This document shows positions 14,836 to 21,118 of a stretch of DNA of 45,429 nt, in pieces; positions within the stretch are counted from its first letter, which is position 1, and each line of letters begins with the position of its first letter. Location: positions 1 to 45,429 of the IMG/VR virus record IMGVR_UViG_3300044608_001918; one strand, 5' to 3'. The translations under genes and the position numbers were made by a program. The notes beneath the pieces are model-generated. The model worked only from the letters and a program-made list of their open reading frames with translations, was not told the DNA's origin and did not search any database. The stretch comes from a virus.

Positions 14836-15669
14836 CTAGCTGGCTACGAGTACCGGGGTCTGCGGGGCGTGCTCGCGAATCTGGCCCCAGTCGATGTAGG
14901 CCTGTGCCGCGAGTGCGGCGGTCCTGTGGCCAAGGTGAAGGCTCGCCTTGCCAGGCATGGCCATCTCGATGTGAGTGGCCCCAGACCTGCGCAACCACTT
15001 CGACGTGCCAGGCAGGCCGGCGGCACGGCAAAGCTGCTGCCACCACCGCATTGCTTGGCGTGGCTTGCAGGCCCATCCAACAATCCGGCCGTCAGGAGAA
15101 CGCTTGAGCATCCGCTGGCAGGCTTCGACGCAGGCCGGCGTCATTACCTTGTGCAGCGGGTCGCCGGTCTTGCTCTGCGTCCATCGCAGAATGTTGCCGT
15201 CCAAGTGATCGGCACGAAACGCCCAAATGTCGCCGTGCCTGCTTCCAGACTCGTATCCGAGAAGCGTCCAGGCCGTGAGGAAGTCGCCGATGTCGGCACC
15301 GCTGCGAAGCAGGTGGCCGCGGTATTCGGAAGCCTTTGCCAACAGCGTCCGCACCTGGTCGACGGTCCAGGCCCGCGTCGGAGACTTCTTGGCCTTGATC
15401 CGCATGACGCCGCGAGGCGCCTCGTCGATCATTCGCGTTTCGTATGCCCACCGCCACAGCGAAAGCAGCATTACCCGGTCGCTCTTGGCGGTGATCGCAG
15501 ATACGGACTCCAGCCGCTTCCGCAGGTAGGCGTTCACGGCATCGGCCGTGACAACCGTCGCCCTGCCGGCCAGCGACTTCATGTTGTGGCGGTAGAGTTT
15601 GCAGACAACTCGCTCCGCCAAATACCGATCCGCAATCGACTTGAACGTCAAAGGCTTTTGCTTACGCAT
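14836..15669 (-). CDS. Tyrosine recombinase (recombination-module copy)
   Basis: This 277-residue tyrosine recombinase starts at ATG 15669, with GGAGG six bases upstream; a TTG at 15684 is less likely. Catalytic positions visible are Arg144 (YESGSRHGD), Lys167 (TQSKTGD), Arg227 (KWLRRSG, where the usual His-x-x-Arg box has Lys instead of His), His248 (LGHRTAA) and Tyr258 (AQAYID). The N-terminal SAM-like domain is short. It sits between Sak4 and SSB-like genes rather than beside attP, so dimer resolution or another internal rearrangement is a reasonable guess. It is a clear paralogue of the integrase at 18599. Confidence 0.82.
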   Translation of the reverse strand: MRKQKPLTFKSIADRYLAERVVCKLYRHNMKSLAGRATVVTADAVNAYLRKRLESVSAITAKSDRVMLLSLWRWAYETRMIDEAPRGVMRIKAKKSPTRAWTVDQVRTLLAKASEYRGHLLRSGADIGDFLTAWTLLGYESGSRHGDIWAFRADHLDGNILRWTQSKTGDPLHKVMTPACVEACQRMLKRSPDGRIVGWACKPRQAMRWWQQLCRAAGLPGTSKWLRRSGATHIEMAMPGKASLHLGHRTAALAAQAYIDWGQIREHAPQTPVLVAS

Positions 15670-16585
15670 CGGCGGCCTCCGCAAACGCAGCCGGCTCGAG
15701 CACCCGATGCCGCTCGTCGACGAGCCCGCGGAGCGTGGCCACCTGGTCGGCGGTTAGCTTGCCGCGGCTCTCCATGTCGTCCACCAGGTCGCCGATCTCG
15801 CCGAGAGCCTCGACAGTCTCGGCATCGGCAATCCGCTCGCGGAGCGTCGGCTGCTTGGCTGGCTTCGGCCCCGACTCCCACAGGTGCGAGAGCGACGTGA
15901 TGGCCATGGGAAGTTCCGCGTCCAGGCCGTAGCGGTTTTTGGCGTCGAAGGCGGCTGTGTGCTGCGTGTGCAGCACCCGCTCCTTGCCGCCGCGGGCCTT
16001 GGTGCGGCCGTCCGACCCCTCGACCATTGCGACCTTCCAGTTGCAGAACAGCAGGGCGTCGGCCCACTCGCGGAACAGCGGCCCCGACTGCTTCGTCAGC
16101 TTGAGCTGCCAGCGGTCGTAGCCGTCGAGCTCGTCCGGCGGGCTGACCCGCTTGACCTCGCTATGAGCCACAAAGACGACGTGCAGGCCGCGATCCATGA
16201 GCTGATCGGCCAACGACAGCAGGCGAGTAATTTGCTCGGCCACCATCACGTAACCCTTGCCAAAGCCGAAATCCTCAATGGATCGCTTGTTGGCTTTGGA
16301 CTTGATCGCCTCGATTACGTGCCTCTCCGCCCAATCGGCCGAGTCAATCACCACGCTTTTGAACCCCTGCGAGTCACGAACGAGCTCGTGCATCGCTCCT
16401 TCCAGAGTCACCCAATCGGGGCAAGAAACGCGGGCCACGTCGAGCTGCCTTGTGCCATCTTCCGTGTCCAGCACGACAGGATTGGGGAACTGGCTTGCCA
16501 GGGTCGTCTTGCCGATGCCCTCCAAGCCGTACAGCACAATGCCAACTGGAGAAGCTTGCTTCCCGCGAATGATTTTCAGAGCCAT
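15662..16585 (-). CDS. Sak4-like recombination ATPase
   Basis: This 307-residue P-loop ATPase has Walker A GLEGIGKTT (residues 20-28), a Walker B-like SVVIDSADW near residue 75-82, and VFVAHSEVKRV as the next RecA-core strand. The arrangement matches phage Sak4 proteins, RecA-related annealing/recombination ATPases that work with SSB. The C-terminal part is helical and charged. ATG 16585 has AAGGA upstream; the longer frame to 16912 is shadow sequence. It overlaps both the small membrane gene upstream and the recombinase downstream. Confidence 0.8.
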   Translation of the reverse strand: MALKIIRGKQASPVGIVLYGLEGIGKTTLASQFPNPVVLDTEDGTRQLDVARVSCPDWVTLEGAMHELVRDSQGFKSVVIDSADWAERHVIEAIKSKANKRSIEDFGFGKGYVMVAEQITRLLSLADQLMDRGLHVVFVAHSEVKRVSPPDELDGYDRWQLKLTKQSGPLFREWADALLFCNWKVAMVEGSDGRTKARGGKERVLHTQHTAAFDAKNRYGLDAELPMAITSLSHLWESGPKPAKQPTLRERIADAETVEALGEIGDLVDDMESRGKLTADQVATLRGLVDERHRVLEPAAFAEAADA

Positions 16586-16713
16586 CGCTTTGTTCCTTCC
16601 TTGGTCGCTTGAGAGAGAGTGAGCACCACCAACGCAACAGCGGCAGCGGAGACAACGGCCAACGTGGCCGCCGCAGAAACCAGTGCAATCGCCAGCCCTT
16701 CGGCGGAGATCAT
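16576..16713 (-). CDS. Small single-helix membrane protein
   Basis: A 45-residue protein consists almost entirely of one membrane helix (GLAIALVSAAATLAVVSAAAVALVVLTL) with a short basic tail ATKEGTKRWL. ATG 16713 overlaps the previous stop (ATGA) and its end overlaps the Sak4 start by ten bases. Its place in an early DNA-metabolism operon is odd for a lysis gene. Superinfection exclusion or membrane tethering are possible roles, both speculative. Confidence 0.6.
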   Translation of the reverse strand: MISAEGLAIALVSAAATLAVVSAAAVALVVLTLSQATKEGTKRWL

Positions 16714-17036
16714 GCGGATGCCCTCCCGTACGTGTCGGCCATCCCGGCAATCGCCGCATCTGCCTCGGCATCGCCAGGCATCCGGTCGTCGTCGTCGCGA
16801 GCCGCGGCGACGTGATCGAAGGCCTCGTCGATGGCATGGCACATGGCCATGAACGAATCCGGCCCGATCCGGTAGACGCCATGCGACTGACGCCTGGCGT
16901 CAATCGCGACACGGCGAGCCGACCGCAGGACGGCCAGCAACTTCGACCGCTCGAACGTCTGCCGCTGCGAGCGAATGTCGGATGCTCCGCGATCCGCCCT
17001 CAGCCCAACGCAACCAACTTTTGCAAACCTACGCAT
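16710..17036 (-). CDS. Hypothetical 108-residue early protein
   Basis: ATG 17036 lies inside the end of csrA and has GGAG ten bases upstream. The start of the longer frame at 17114 lacks a good site. The protein is basic at first (RRFAKVGCVGLRADRGAS, RSKLLAVLRSARRVAIDARR) and acidic later (DEAFDHVAAARDDDDRMPGDAEADAA). No domain is recognised. It is translationally coupled to both CsrA and the following membrane protein. Confidence 0.55.
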   Translation of the reverse strand: MRRFAKVGCVGLRADRGASDIRSQRQTFERSKLLAVLRSARRVAIDARRQSHGVYRIGPDSFMAMCHAIDEAFDHVAAARDDDDRMPGDAEADAAIAGMADTYGRASA

Positions 17037-17220
17037 GACCTTTGCTCTCCTTTGCAAGTCGTTCCCGAACCTCATCACGCACGACAACCATTTCCCGTGG
17101 TGCCGTGATCCCAATGCGAACCGTGCCCTGCCGAACCCTCGTGACCATGACGTGAATCGTTTCGTGGCCAGGCACTTCGATCGTCACGCCCTCGTCGACT
17201 TTCAATCCGAGCAGTAGCAC
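17029..17220 (-). CDS. csrA: CsrA-family RNA-binding regulator
   Basis: A 63-residue protein aligns with CsrA along its length: MLLLGLKVDEGVTI at the first strand, a short insertion, then VTRVRQGTVRIGITAPREMVVVRDEVRERL. The RNA-contact Leu4 and the Arg in the VxxRDE segment (E. coli Arg44) are kept, but the usual TRK/TRR after the first strand is changed to GLK. CsrA dimers bind GGA motifs near ribosome sites and block or stabilise mRNAs. The start is GTG 17220, six bases after AGGGAG. As the third gene after the early promoter it could reprogramme host or phage translation. Confidence 0.88.
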   Translation of the reverse strand: MLLLGLKVDEGVTIEVPGHETIHVMVTRVRQGTVRIGITAPREMVVVRDEVRERLAKESKGHA

Positions 17221-17245
17221 GGCAACTCCCTAAAAATCCCGCTGG

Positions 17246-17584
17246 TCAGCCATGACTCGCGGGGGTGGATCCTGTCACGCGGCTCCTCTGCCGCTCCTTC
17301 CCGCTGGCGTCCGAGCCCGCGGTTTCCTGTCGTTTGCGAGCCCGCACAATCGGCGGCTCGCCGTGAATCGCACGCGACCGCTGCAGCGCCGAAAGGCGGT
17401 CCAGCACGTCGCAGTCTTCGGCCAAAAGCTCCGAAATGGCCTTTCGCATGAGCTCGAGCGAATCGACGGCCTCGACGATGGCGTCGTAGATGGCCTCGCG
17501 GTCGCCCATTTGCAGGCGGTCGTCGATGGTCAGTTCGTCTTGCTCGTCGAGCGTCAGCCGGCGGTCGGCCTGCTCGCTGTTCAT
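17246..17584 (-). CDS. Hypothetical 112-residue early protein
   Basis: ATG 17584 begins MNSEQADRRLTLDEQDELTIDDRLQMG, a normal-looking acidic start. The open frame continues upstream to 17929 but there it is Arg/Gly-rich and lies over another gene. The protein has a long helix (REAIYDAIVEAVDSLELMRKAISELLAEDCDVLDRLSALQRS) that may form a coiled coil and a basic, disordered tail. No family is recognised. It precedes csrA in the operon. A weak ribosome site makes the exact start uncertain. Confidence 0.55.
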   Translation of the reverse strand: MNSEQADRRLTLDEQDELTIDDRLQMGDREAIYDAIVEAVDSLELMRKAISELLAEDCDVLDRLSALQRSRAIHGEPPIVRARKRQETAGSDASGKERQRSRVTGSTPASHG

Positions 17585-17628
17585 CGCACGGCTAAACAAT
17601 TCCCAAGCAACCCGCTGAACGCTGACAA

Positions 17629-17868
17629 CTAGGCGGAGCCGCGAATTGCTCGCGATACCTCCATCGCTATCGGCTCCACCGGGCGAACAGGGACGAGCCC
17701 CATTCGCTTGCGGTCGCGTAGACCCTGCTGAACCCATGCCAGCCGGACGGCCGATGCCTCCAGCTCGATGAGCAGCTCGTTGGGGTCGGGCACCGACTGC
17801 TTTCGGCCGCCCCGTCGCCCGCGATTGCAGGCGAGCCCGTTCGTGTCCGTTCGAACCCCGCGCTTCAT
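17629..17868 (-). CDS. First gene of the minus-strand early operon, unknown
   Basis: ATG 17868 has a strong AGGAGG eight bases upstream. The frame extends to a TTG at 17970 but that has no site. The 79-residue protein begins basic (KRGVRTDTNGLACNRGRRGGRK) and then has a helix (PNELLIELEASAVRLAWVQQGLRDRKRMG). No family is recognised. It is the first gene after the promoter at 17982-18010, giving a leader of about 107 bases. The basic start could bind nucleic acid. Confidence 0.6.
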   Translation of the reverse strand: MKRGVRTDTNGLACNRGRRGGRKQSVPDPNELLIELEASAVRLAWVQQGLRDRKRMGLVPVRPVEPIAMEVSRAIRGSA

Positions 17869-17981
17869 GCCGGTCGCCTCCTGCGGTGCGGAGCGTGGGC
17901 CGACGTGTCGCGTCCTGCTTGCGTGCCATCCGGCGGTCCCTCGCCTTGCTTCGTCGATCACTACGATCAACGTCGGCGGGG

Positions 17982-18010
17982 AATCTAGAAGTCTTTCAAA
18001 ACTCCGTCAA
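17982..18010 (-). promoter_or_regulatory. Early promoter of the minus-strand operon
   Basis: On the minus strand a -35 TTGACG (18010-18005) and -10 TAGATT (17987-17982) are separated by exactly 17 bases. Transcription would start near 17975 and lead into the gene at 17868. A 12-bp inverted repeat (17994-18024) covers the -35 box and spacer. It lies between the XRE gene and the operon it presumably controls. Confidence 0.7.
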
Positions 18011-18024
18011 GAGGAGTTTTGAAA
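17994..18024. promoter_or_regulatory. Candidate operator: 12-bp inverted repeat over the -35 box
   Basis: tttcaaaactcc and ggagttttgaaa form a perfect 12-bp inverted repeat with a 7-base centre. It is AT-rich in a GC-rich genome and overlaps the -35 of the early promoter, as expected for a repressor site. The neighbouring XRE protein is the natural candidate. It could also fold as RNA, but no T run follows on the minus strand. Confidence 0.6.
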
Positions 18025-18051
18025 AATCTTTCGGAACTGAAAAATGCCCGG

Positions 18052-18288
18052 CTAAGAAGCCAGCTTTTGCACCGACACGCCGAGAGCGTCAGCGATGCGA
18101 CAGGCGGTATCGAGGCGAGGCTTGGCCTTCCCCATCAGCAACGCCCACAGACCTTCGTAGGTCATGTCGGCCTTCTCGGCGAGATCGCGCCGCGACATTC
18201 CACGCTTGGCTGCCATGGCTTCAATCCGTTTGCCCCAGGCACACGGTTCCTTTTGTCGGGGCCGTCCCCCTGGGTGTCTCTGAGCCAT
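18052..18288 (-). CDS. XRE-family (Cro/CI-like) HTH repressor
   Basis: This 78-residue protein starts at ATG 18288 with GGAGGG eight bases upstream. Residues about 20-75 form a single HTH_3 domain: RIEAMAAKRGMSRRDLAEKADMTYEGLWALLMGKAKPRLDTACRIADALG. It has no oligomerisation or protease-sensitive domain, so it is more like Cro or a minimal repressor than lambda CI. It lies between attP and the early promoter and points toward the operator. The ORF extended to 18450 would run through the attP tRNA fragment and was rejected. It is probably the lysogeny switch protein. Confidence 0.8.
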   Translation of the reverse strand: MAQRHPGGRPRQKEPCAWGKRIEAMAAKRGMSRRDLAEKADMTYEGLWALLMGKAKPRLDTACRIADALGVSVQKLAS

Positions 18289-18328
18289 GATCGCTGCCCT
18301 CCGTGGAGTGTATGGCGTTTGCCTCCAG

Positions 18329-18360
18329 CGGTGCCTGGCCATATGGTTGACCAGGCACCG
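18329..18360. repeat. Perfect hairpin beside attP
   Basis: cggtgcctgg and ccaggcaccg form a 10-bp stem with a 12-base loop (ccatatggttga) ending five bases from the tRNA-like 3' end. It may be a recombinase arm site, a terminator of the tRNA-directed transcript, or part of the XRE leader. No T run supports a strong terminator. Confidence 0.45.
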
Positions 18361-18364
18361 CAAA

Positions 18365-18425
18365 TACACCCCGCTGGGCTCGAACCAGCAACCTTCGGTT
18401 CCGTAGACCGATGCTCTACTGGAAC
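18365..18425 (-). other. Candidate attP: 3' part of tRNA-Arg(ACG)
   Basis: Read on the minus strand, this carries the 3' two-thirds of a tRNA: the 3' D-stem GAGC, a 5-bp anticodon stem (TCGGT/ACCGA) with loop CTACGGA (anticodon ACG, Arg), a variable AGGTT, a 5-bp T stem (GCTGG/CCAGC) with loop TTCGAGC, the acceptor 3' strand GGGGTGT and discriminator A. The acceptor 5' strand and a proper D arm are missing, so it is not a functional tRNA. This is what a phage attP core looks like when integration is into a tRNA 3' end. The integrase starts 174 bases away. Confidence 0.78.
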
Positions 18426-18478
18426 TGAACGAAGCAGGATCGGCCCACAAGGTAGCAGCAAGACCAACCTTGCCGAAT

Positions 18479-18497
18479 ACCGGATTTGCCGGTTTTT
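18479..18497 (+). terminator. Weak intrinsic terminator-like hairpin
   Basis: ACCGG and CCGGT form a 5-bp stem with a 5-base loop, followed by TTTT on the plus strand. It could end transcription entering from attP before int. The stem is short, so efficiency would be low. The remaining bases up to the int start (18498-18598) show no clear promoter. Confidence 0.35.
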
Positions 18498-18598
18498 CGG
18501 GGCGTTTGACGGTGCCGCGTCGGGCCGGAAACTGACGCGAACCTCGCCGCGAGTGGGGGCGGAGTCCCCTCGTTGCGGTACGCCACGAGGATCGCGAT

Positions 18599-19492
18599 AT
18601 GTTCCGCCGAGCCGGTCCAGAGACACTTGGGCAATACGCCAGGGAAGGCTACGGCCTCGTCCGCGACGTGAAGCCATCGACACTGCGGCAGTACGTGATT
18701 GTCGCGGATTTGTTCGAACGGTGGGCCGGCGGCCCCGTCAAGCTCGAGGAGCTCGACGAGCGGAGCGTGTCGGCGTGGCTGCGGGACTATTCCGAGGAGG
18801 CCGCCCCGCACACAGTCAGGGGGAAAAAGGCGATGCTCTTGGCCCTTTGGCGGGGGGCGTCCGACGATGGTGCCTGTGAGGAGCCAATTTCGCGTCGGGT
18901 GCGGAAAACAAGGGTGCCGCAGCAGGTCGTGACGGCCTGGACGAAGGAGGAGGTCGAGCGGCTCCTAGCCGCCTGCCAGAAATTGCCGCGGTGGCATAAA
19001 TGCGGACTCCGCCGAAGTGTCTGGTGGGATTTGGCCGTGCGAGTGGCGTGGGAATCCGGCCTCCGCTGGGGCGACCAGATAGTGTTGCCGGTCGGCAGCG
19101 TGCGGCCGGACGGCCTCGTGTCGTGGTCGCAAAGCAAGACGGGCAAGGTTGTCACGTTTCAGTTCTCGGGCAGCACGATGGCGGCCCTAACGGCCAGCCT
19201 TGAGCAGTGCCCGCGGCAGCTCGTGATGCCGTGGCCGTCTTCGCAGGAAACATTTCTCGACCAGGTCGAGCGGCTTGTGCAGCGGGCCGGGATCCGGCCG
19301 GGAACGTGGAAGTGGATTAGGCGGGCCAGCGGCACAGACGTTGAGCTGCAGCAGCCGCAGGCTGGCCACAAGCACCTGGGCAACACGGCCAAGGTGTTCG
19401 ATGCGTTCTACGGCGACCAGACGATCATTGGCCGCACGATTCCGGCACCGAGAGAGCTGCTGATGGAGGCATTGAATAAGACCGCTGGGTAG
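18599..19492 (+). CDS. int: Phage integrase, tyrosine recombinase family
   Basis: This is a 297-residue integrase. The N-terminal domain (LGQYAREGYGLVRDVKPSTLRQYVIVADLFERWAG) looks like a SAM-like core-binding region. The catalytic set is Arg156 (ESGLRWGD), Lys180 (SQSKTGK), Arg241/242 (KWIRRASG; His of the His-x-x-Arg box replaced by Lys), His257/259 (GHKHLGNT) and Tyr271 (AFYGD). ATG 18599 has GAGG eight bases upstream. The tRNA-like attP lies just upstream. It is a paralogue of the recombinase at 14836 and shares the unusual KW(I/L)RR box. It would catalyse integration and, with an excisionase-like partner, excision. Confidence 0.85.
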   Translation: MFRRAGPETLGQYAREGYGLVRDVKPSTLRQYVIVADLFERWAGGPVKLEELDERSVSAWLRDYSEEAAPHTVRGKKAMLLALWRGASDDGACEEPISRRVRKTRVPQQVVTAWTKEEVERLLAACQKLPRWHKCGLRRSVWWDLAVRVAWESGLRWGDQIVLPVGSVRPDGLVSWSQSKTGKVVTFQFSGSTMAALTASLEQCPRQLVMPWPSSQETFLDQVERLVQRAGIRPGTWKWIRRASGTDVELQQPQAGHKHLGNTAKVFDAFYGDQTIIGRTIPAPRELLMEALNKTAG

Positions 19493-19520
19493 TATTGGCT
19501 CAACCAAAAGGAGGGACGAC

Positions 19521-19880
19521 ATGAGAAGCGTTGTTGTTGCGTTGGCGTTGCTGGCTTCCTGTTCGGCATGGGCGGAAAACCATGTTGGGTTCGAGGCCCG
19601 AATCGACGAGGATTCAAACCTCATTCGCATTTCCGAGTTTTACGCAGCGAGCCGGGCTCGAGGGTCGGGGCTCGGAACCGGCGACGTGCTTGTGGCGATT
19701 GACCGAGTGCAGATCAAGCACCCGAACACGATTCACAGGTACGCAAAACGGAAAAAGCTCGGCGAAGTCGTGACCATCACCGTCAATCGGAACTACCGAT
19801 TGGTGGAGAAGAAGGTCGTGCTGGTGGATGGAGATGAGGCCAGAAAGAGCGGCACGTTGGGCTATATCGGGGGGCGGTGA
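19521..19880 (+). CDS. Secreted single-PDZ-domain protein
   Basis: This 119-residue protein starts after AGGAGG. A signal peptide (RSVVVALALLASCSAWA) precedes one PDZ domain: NLIRISEFYAASRARGSGLGTGDVLVAIDRVQIKHPNTIHRYAKRKKLGEVVTITVNRNYRLVEKKVVL. PDZ domains bind C-terminal peptides, here outside the cytoplasm. No protease domain is attached, unlike DegP/HtrA. The Cys in the signal region (LLASCSAWA) could also make it a lipoprotein, but the spacing is imperfect. Beside int, it is a candidate lysogenic-conversion factor that modulates an envelope protease or receptor. Confidence 0.78.
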   Translation: MRSVVVALALLASCSAWAENHVGFEARIDEDSNLIRISEFYAASRARGSGLGTGDVLVAIDRVQIKHPNTIHRYAKRKKLGEVVTITVNRNYRLVEKKVVLVDGDEARKSGTLGYIGGR

Positions 19881-19993
19881 GCGCACGGGGTCGATCATCA
19901 TGTCGAGTTCGAAGCGGGGAGGCCCGCCGCGGGCGGGCCGGAAGGACCCGCGGCCCGCTAGTGAACGTCCGTACGCTTAGCCCCCCGATAGGG

Positions 19994-20047
19994 GTATTTC
20001 GATGGCCGCCCGCGAGTATTTCGATAGACCGCGACGAGTATTTCGAT
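19994..20047 (+). repeat. Three direct iterons GTATTTCGAT, 22-bp period
   Basis: The 10-mer starts at 19994, 20016 and 20038, so repeats face the same side of the helix two turns apart. Inverted copies lie at 20095-20104 and 20267-20276. The outer pair extends to a perfect 17-bp inverted repeat (GGGGTATTTCGATGGCC). Single copies also occur at 8872, 25806, 27825 and 37603. Confidence 0.8.
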
Positions 20048-20295
20048 AGACGATGGCCGCTCACCTGGCCGGCTGATGGCCGGCCAGGTCTGCTATCGAA
20101 ATACTCGTGAGCTCACGCCCGGCCATCGTGGCCGTTCACCTGGCCGACGTGGCCGGCAGCAACGGCCGACGATGGCCGCTGGTGAGCGGCCATCTCCGGC
20201 CGACGTGGCCGTTCACCTGGCCGACGAGCGGCCGACATGGCCGGGCGTGGCCGCTCGTGACCGGCCATCGAAATACCCCCACAATGGCGACCAAA

Positions 20296-20343
20296 TGTTG
20301 CAAAATGCTGCAGCAAAATCGAACACTGTAGCATTTTGCAACA
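20296..20343. repeat. 14-bp inverted repeat in the control region
   Basis: TGTTGCAAAATGCT (20296-20309) pairs with AGCATTTTGCAACA (20330-20343) across 20 bases. The spacing of arm centres (34 bp) suits a regulator binding as a dimer of dimers. It could equally be a plus-strand RNA hairpin. It marks the border between the TGGCCG-rich and AT-rich halves. Confidence 0.65.
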
Positions 20344-20441
20344 CAATGCCGATTGGCCCCAAAAATCGAAAAACATAGTTTCGCGGCCGAAAACGGCATT
20401 TTTCAGAATCTTTTCGTTTCGGCACGATATTGGCATATATT

Positions 20442-20471
20442 CCCTTGCAATTGTGACCGATAGGATACAAT
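20442..20471 (+). promoter_or_regulatory. Promoter P1 with the conserved 17-mer
   Basis: TTGTGACCGATAGGATA (20451-20467) is shared exactly with P2 and P3 and runs into a -10 TACAAT (20466-20471). A CCCTTGC -35-like segment precedes it. The -10 ends six bases before ATG 20478, so the transcript would start at or next to the ATG and lack a ribosome binding site. Confidence 0.7.
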
Positions 20472-20477
20472 AGCAAC

Positions 20478-21056
20478 ATGAACACCAACGAACACAAGCG
20501 ACGAGCGGCCGAACTGGGAGTGGCATGGGCCGACGTGCTCACGATCTATCGTGAGACTCGTGAGCTCGAAGCCGCCGACGTTGAATGTCGCCGGGCCATT
20601 CGCGAACACGTATACGCTTTCATGGGCCATGCTCACGGCGGCCGGTTCAAGCTTGCAAACCGTGCAGCGTTCAACGGCGGTGATGCAACCTACATTCAAG
20701 GCCTGGACGTGGCCGCGGCCGGCTTGGGCCTGGCGGCCGACGAGCTTTACGCCGAACTGAACACGCCCGCTCCGGCCTTGCGGCCGGCCGACGACGTAAT
20801 GGCCGAGTGTGTTGACCGTGCCGCGGCCATGGCCGCTCCGGCCACTCCGGCCGACGAGCTCGCCGACATGGTGCCGCTCGTGCAGGCCGCCCACGTGGCC
20901 GACGTAACCGAACAATGGCTCCGCCTACTCGTGAAGTCGGGCAAAATCCGCGGCCGCAAGTCGGGCCGAAACTGGCTCGTGAGCTCCGCCGACGTGGCAT
21001 TTTTCACGCGGCACCCCACGGCCGGCCGTCCCCGCCGCGAGGCCGCCCCGTTCTAA
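20478..21056 (+). CDS. Regulator with C-terminal excisionase-like HTH
   Basis: This is a 192-residue protein. The N-terminal two-thirds is helical and acidic (AAELGVAWADVLTIYRETRELEAADVECRR), with a variable Ala/Asp linker. Residues about 140-180 form a MerR/excisionase-like HTH: VADVTEQWLRLLVKSGKIRGRKSGRNWLVSSADVAFF. No Shine-Dalgarno precedes the ATG, and the P1 -10 lies six bases upstream, so the mRNA is probably leaderless. It could bind the control region, the shared 17-mer, or attP arms as an excisionase. Its C-terminal HTH resembles the small protein at 24741. Confidence 0.68.
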   Translation: MNTNEHKRRAAELGVAWADVLTIYRETRELEAADVECRRAIREHVYAFMGHAHGGRFKLANRAAFNGGDATYIQGLDVAAAGLGLAADELYAELNTPAPALRPADDVMAECVDRAAAMAAPATPADELADMVPLVQAAHVADVTEQWLRLLVKSGKIRGRKSGRNWLVSSADVAFFTRHPTAGRPRREAAPF

Positions 21057-21118
21057 TTGTCCCCTATCGGCCACAATGGCCACGCCACTCACGCCAACCA
21101 AAAGAGGAGCCCCCACAA

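Larger units (their letters stand above)
19881..20477. other. Noncoding control region: candidate origin or partition site
   Basis: About 600 bases without a gene. In order it holds a GC-rich inverted stretch (19916-19960), three direct GTATTTCGAT iterons at a 22-bp period (19994, 20016, 20038), two inverted copies (20095, 20267), about eleven TGGCCG and three CGGCCA hexamers between 20050 and 20270, a 14-bp inverted repeat (20296-20343), an AT-rich tract (20344-20450) and a promoter. Iterons followed by AT-rich DNA are typical of replication origins; parS or an operator array are alternatives. Confidence 0.65.

Noticed and set aside
17246-17929. A 227-codon frame that would make the gene before csrA much longer
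   Set aside because: Its first half overlaps another gene with a strong ribosome site and is Arg/Gly/Ala-rich shadow. ATG 17584 is the sensible start.
18365-18440. A complete, functional tRNA gene
   Set aside because: No pairing 5' acceptor strand and a wrong D-arm length. Only the 3' part is present, which fits attP.
18052-18450. Longer XRE reading frame starting beyond the attP
   Set aside because: It would translate the tRNA-like segment. ATG 18288 has a strong ribosome site and starts just before the HTH.
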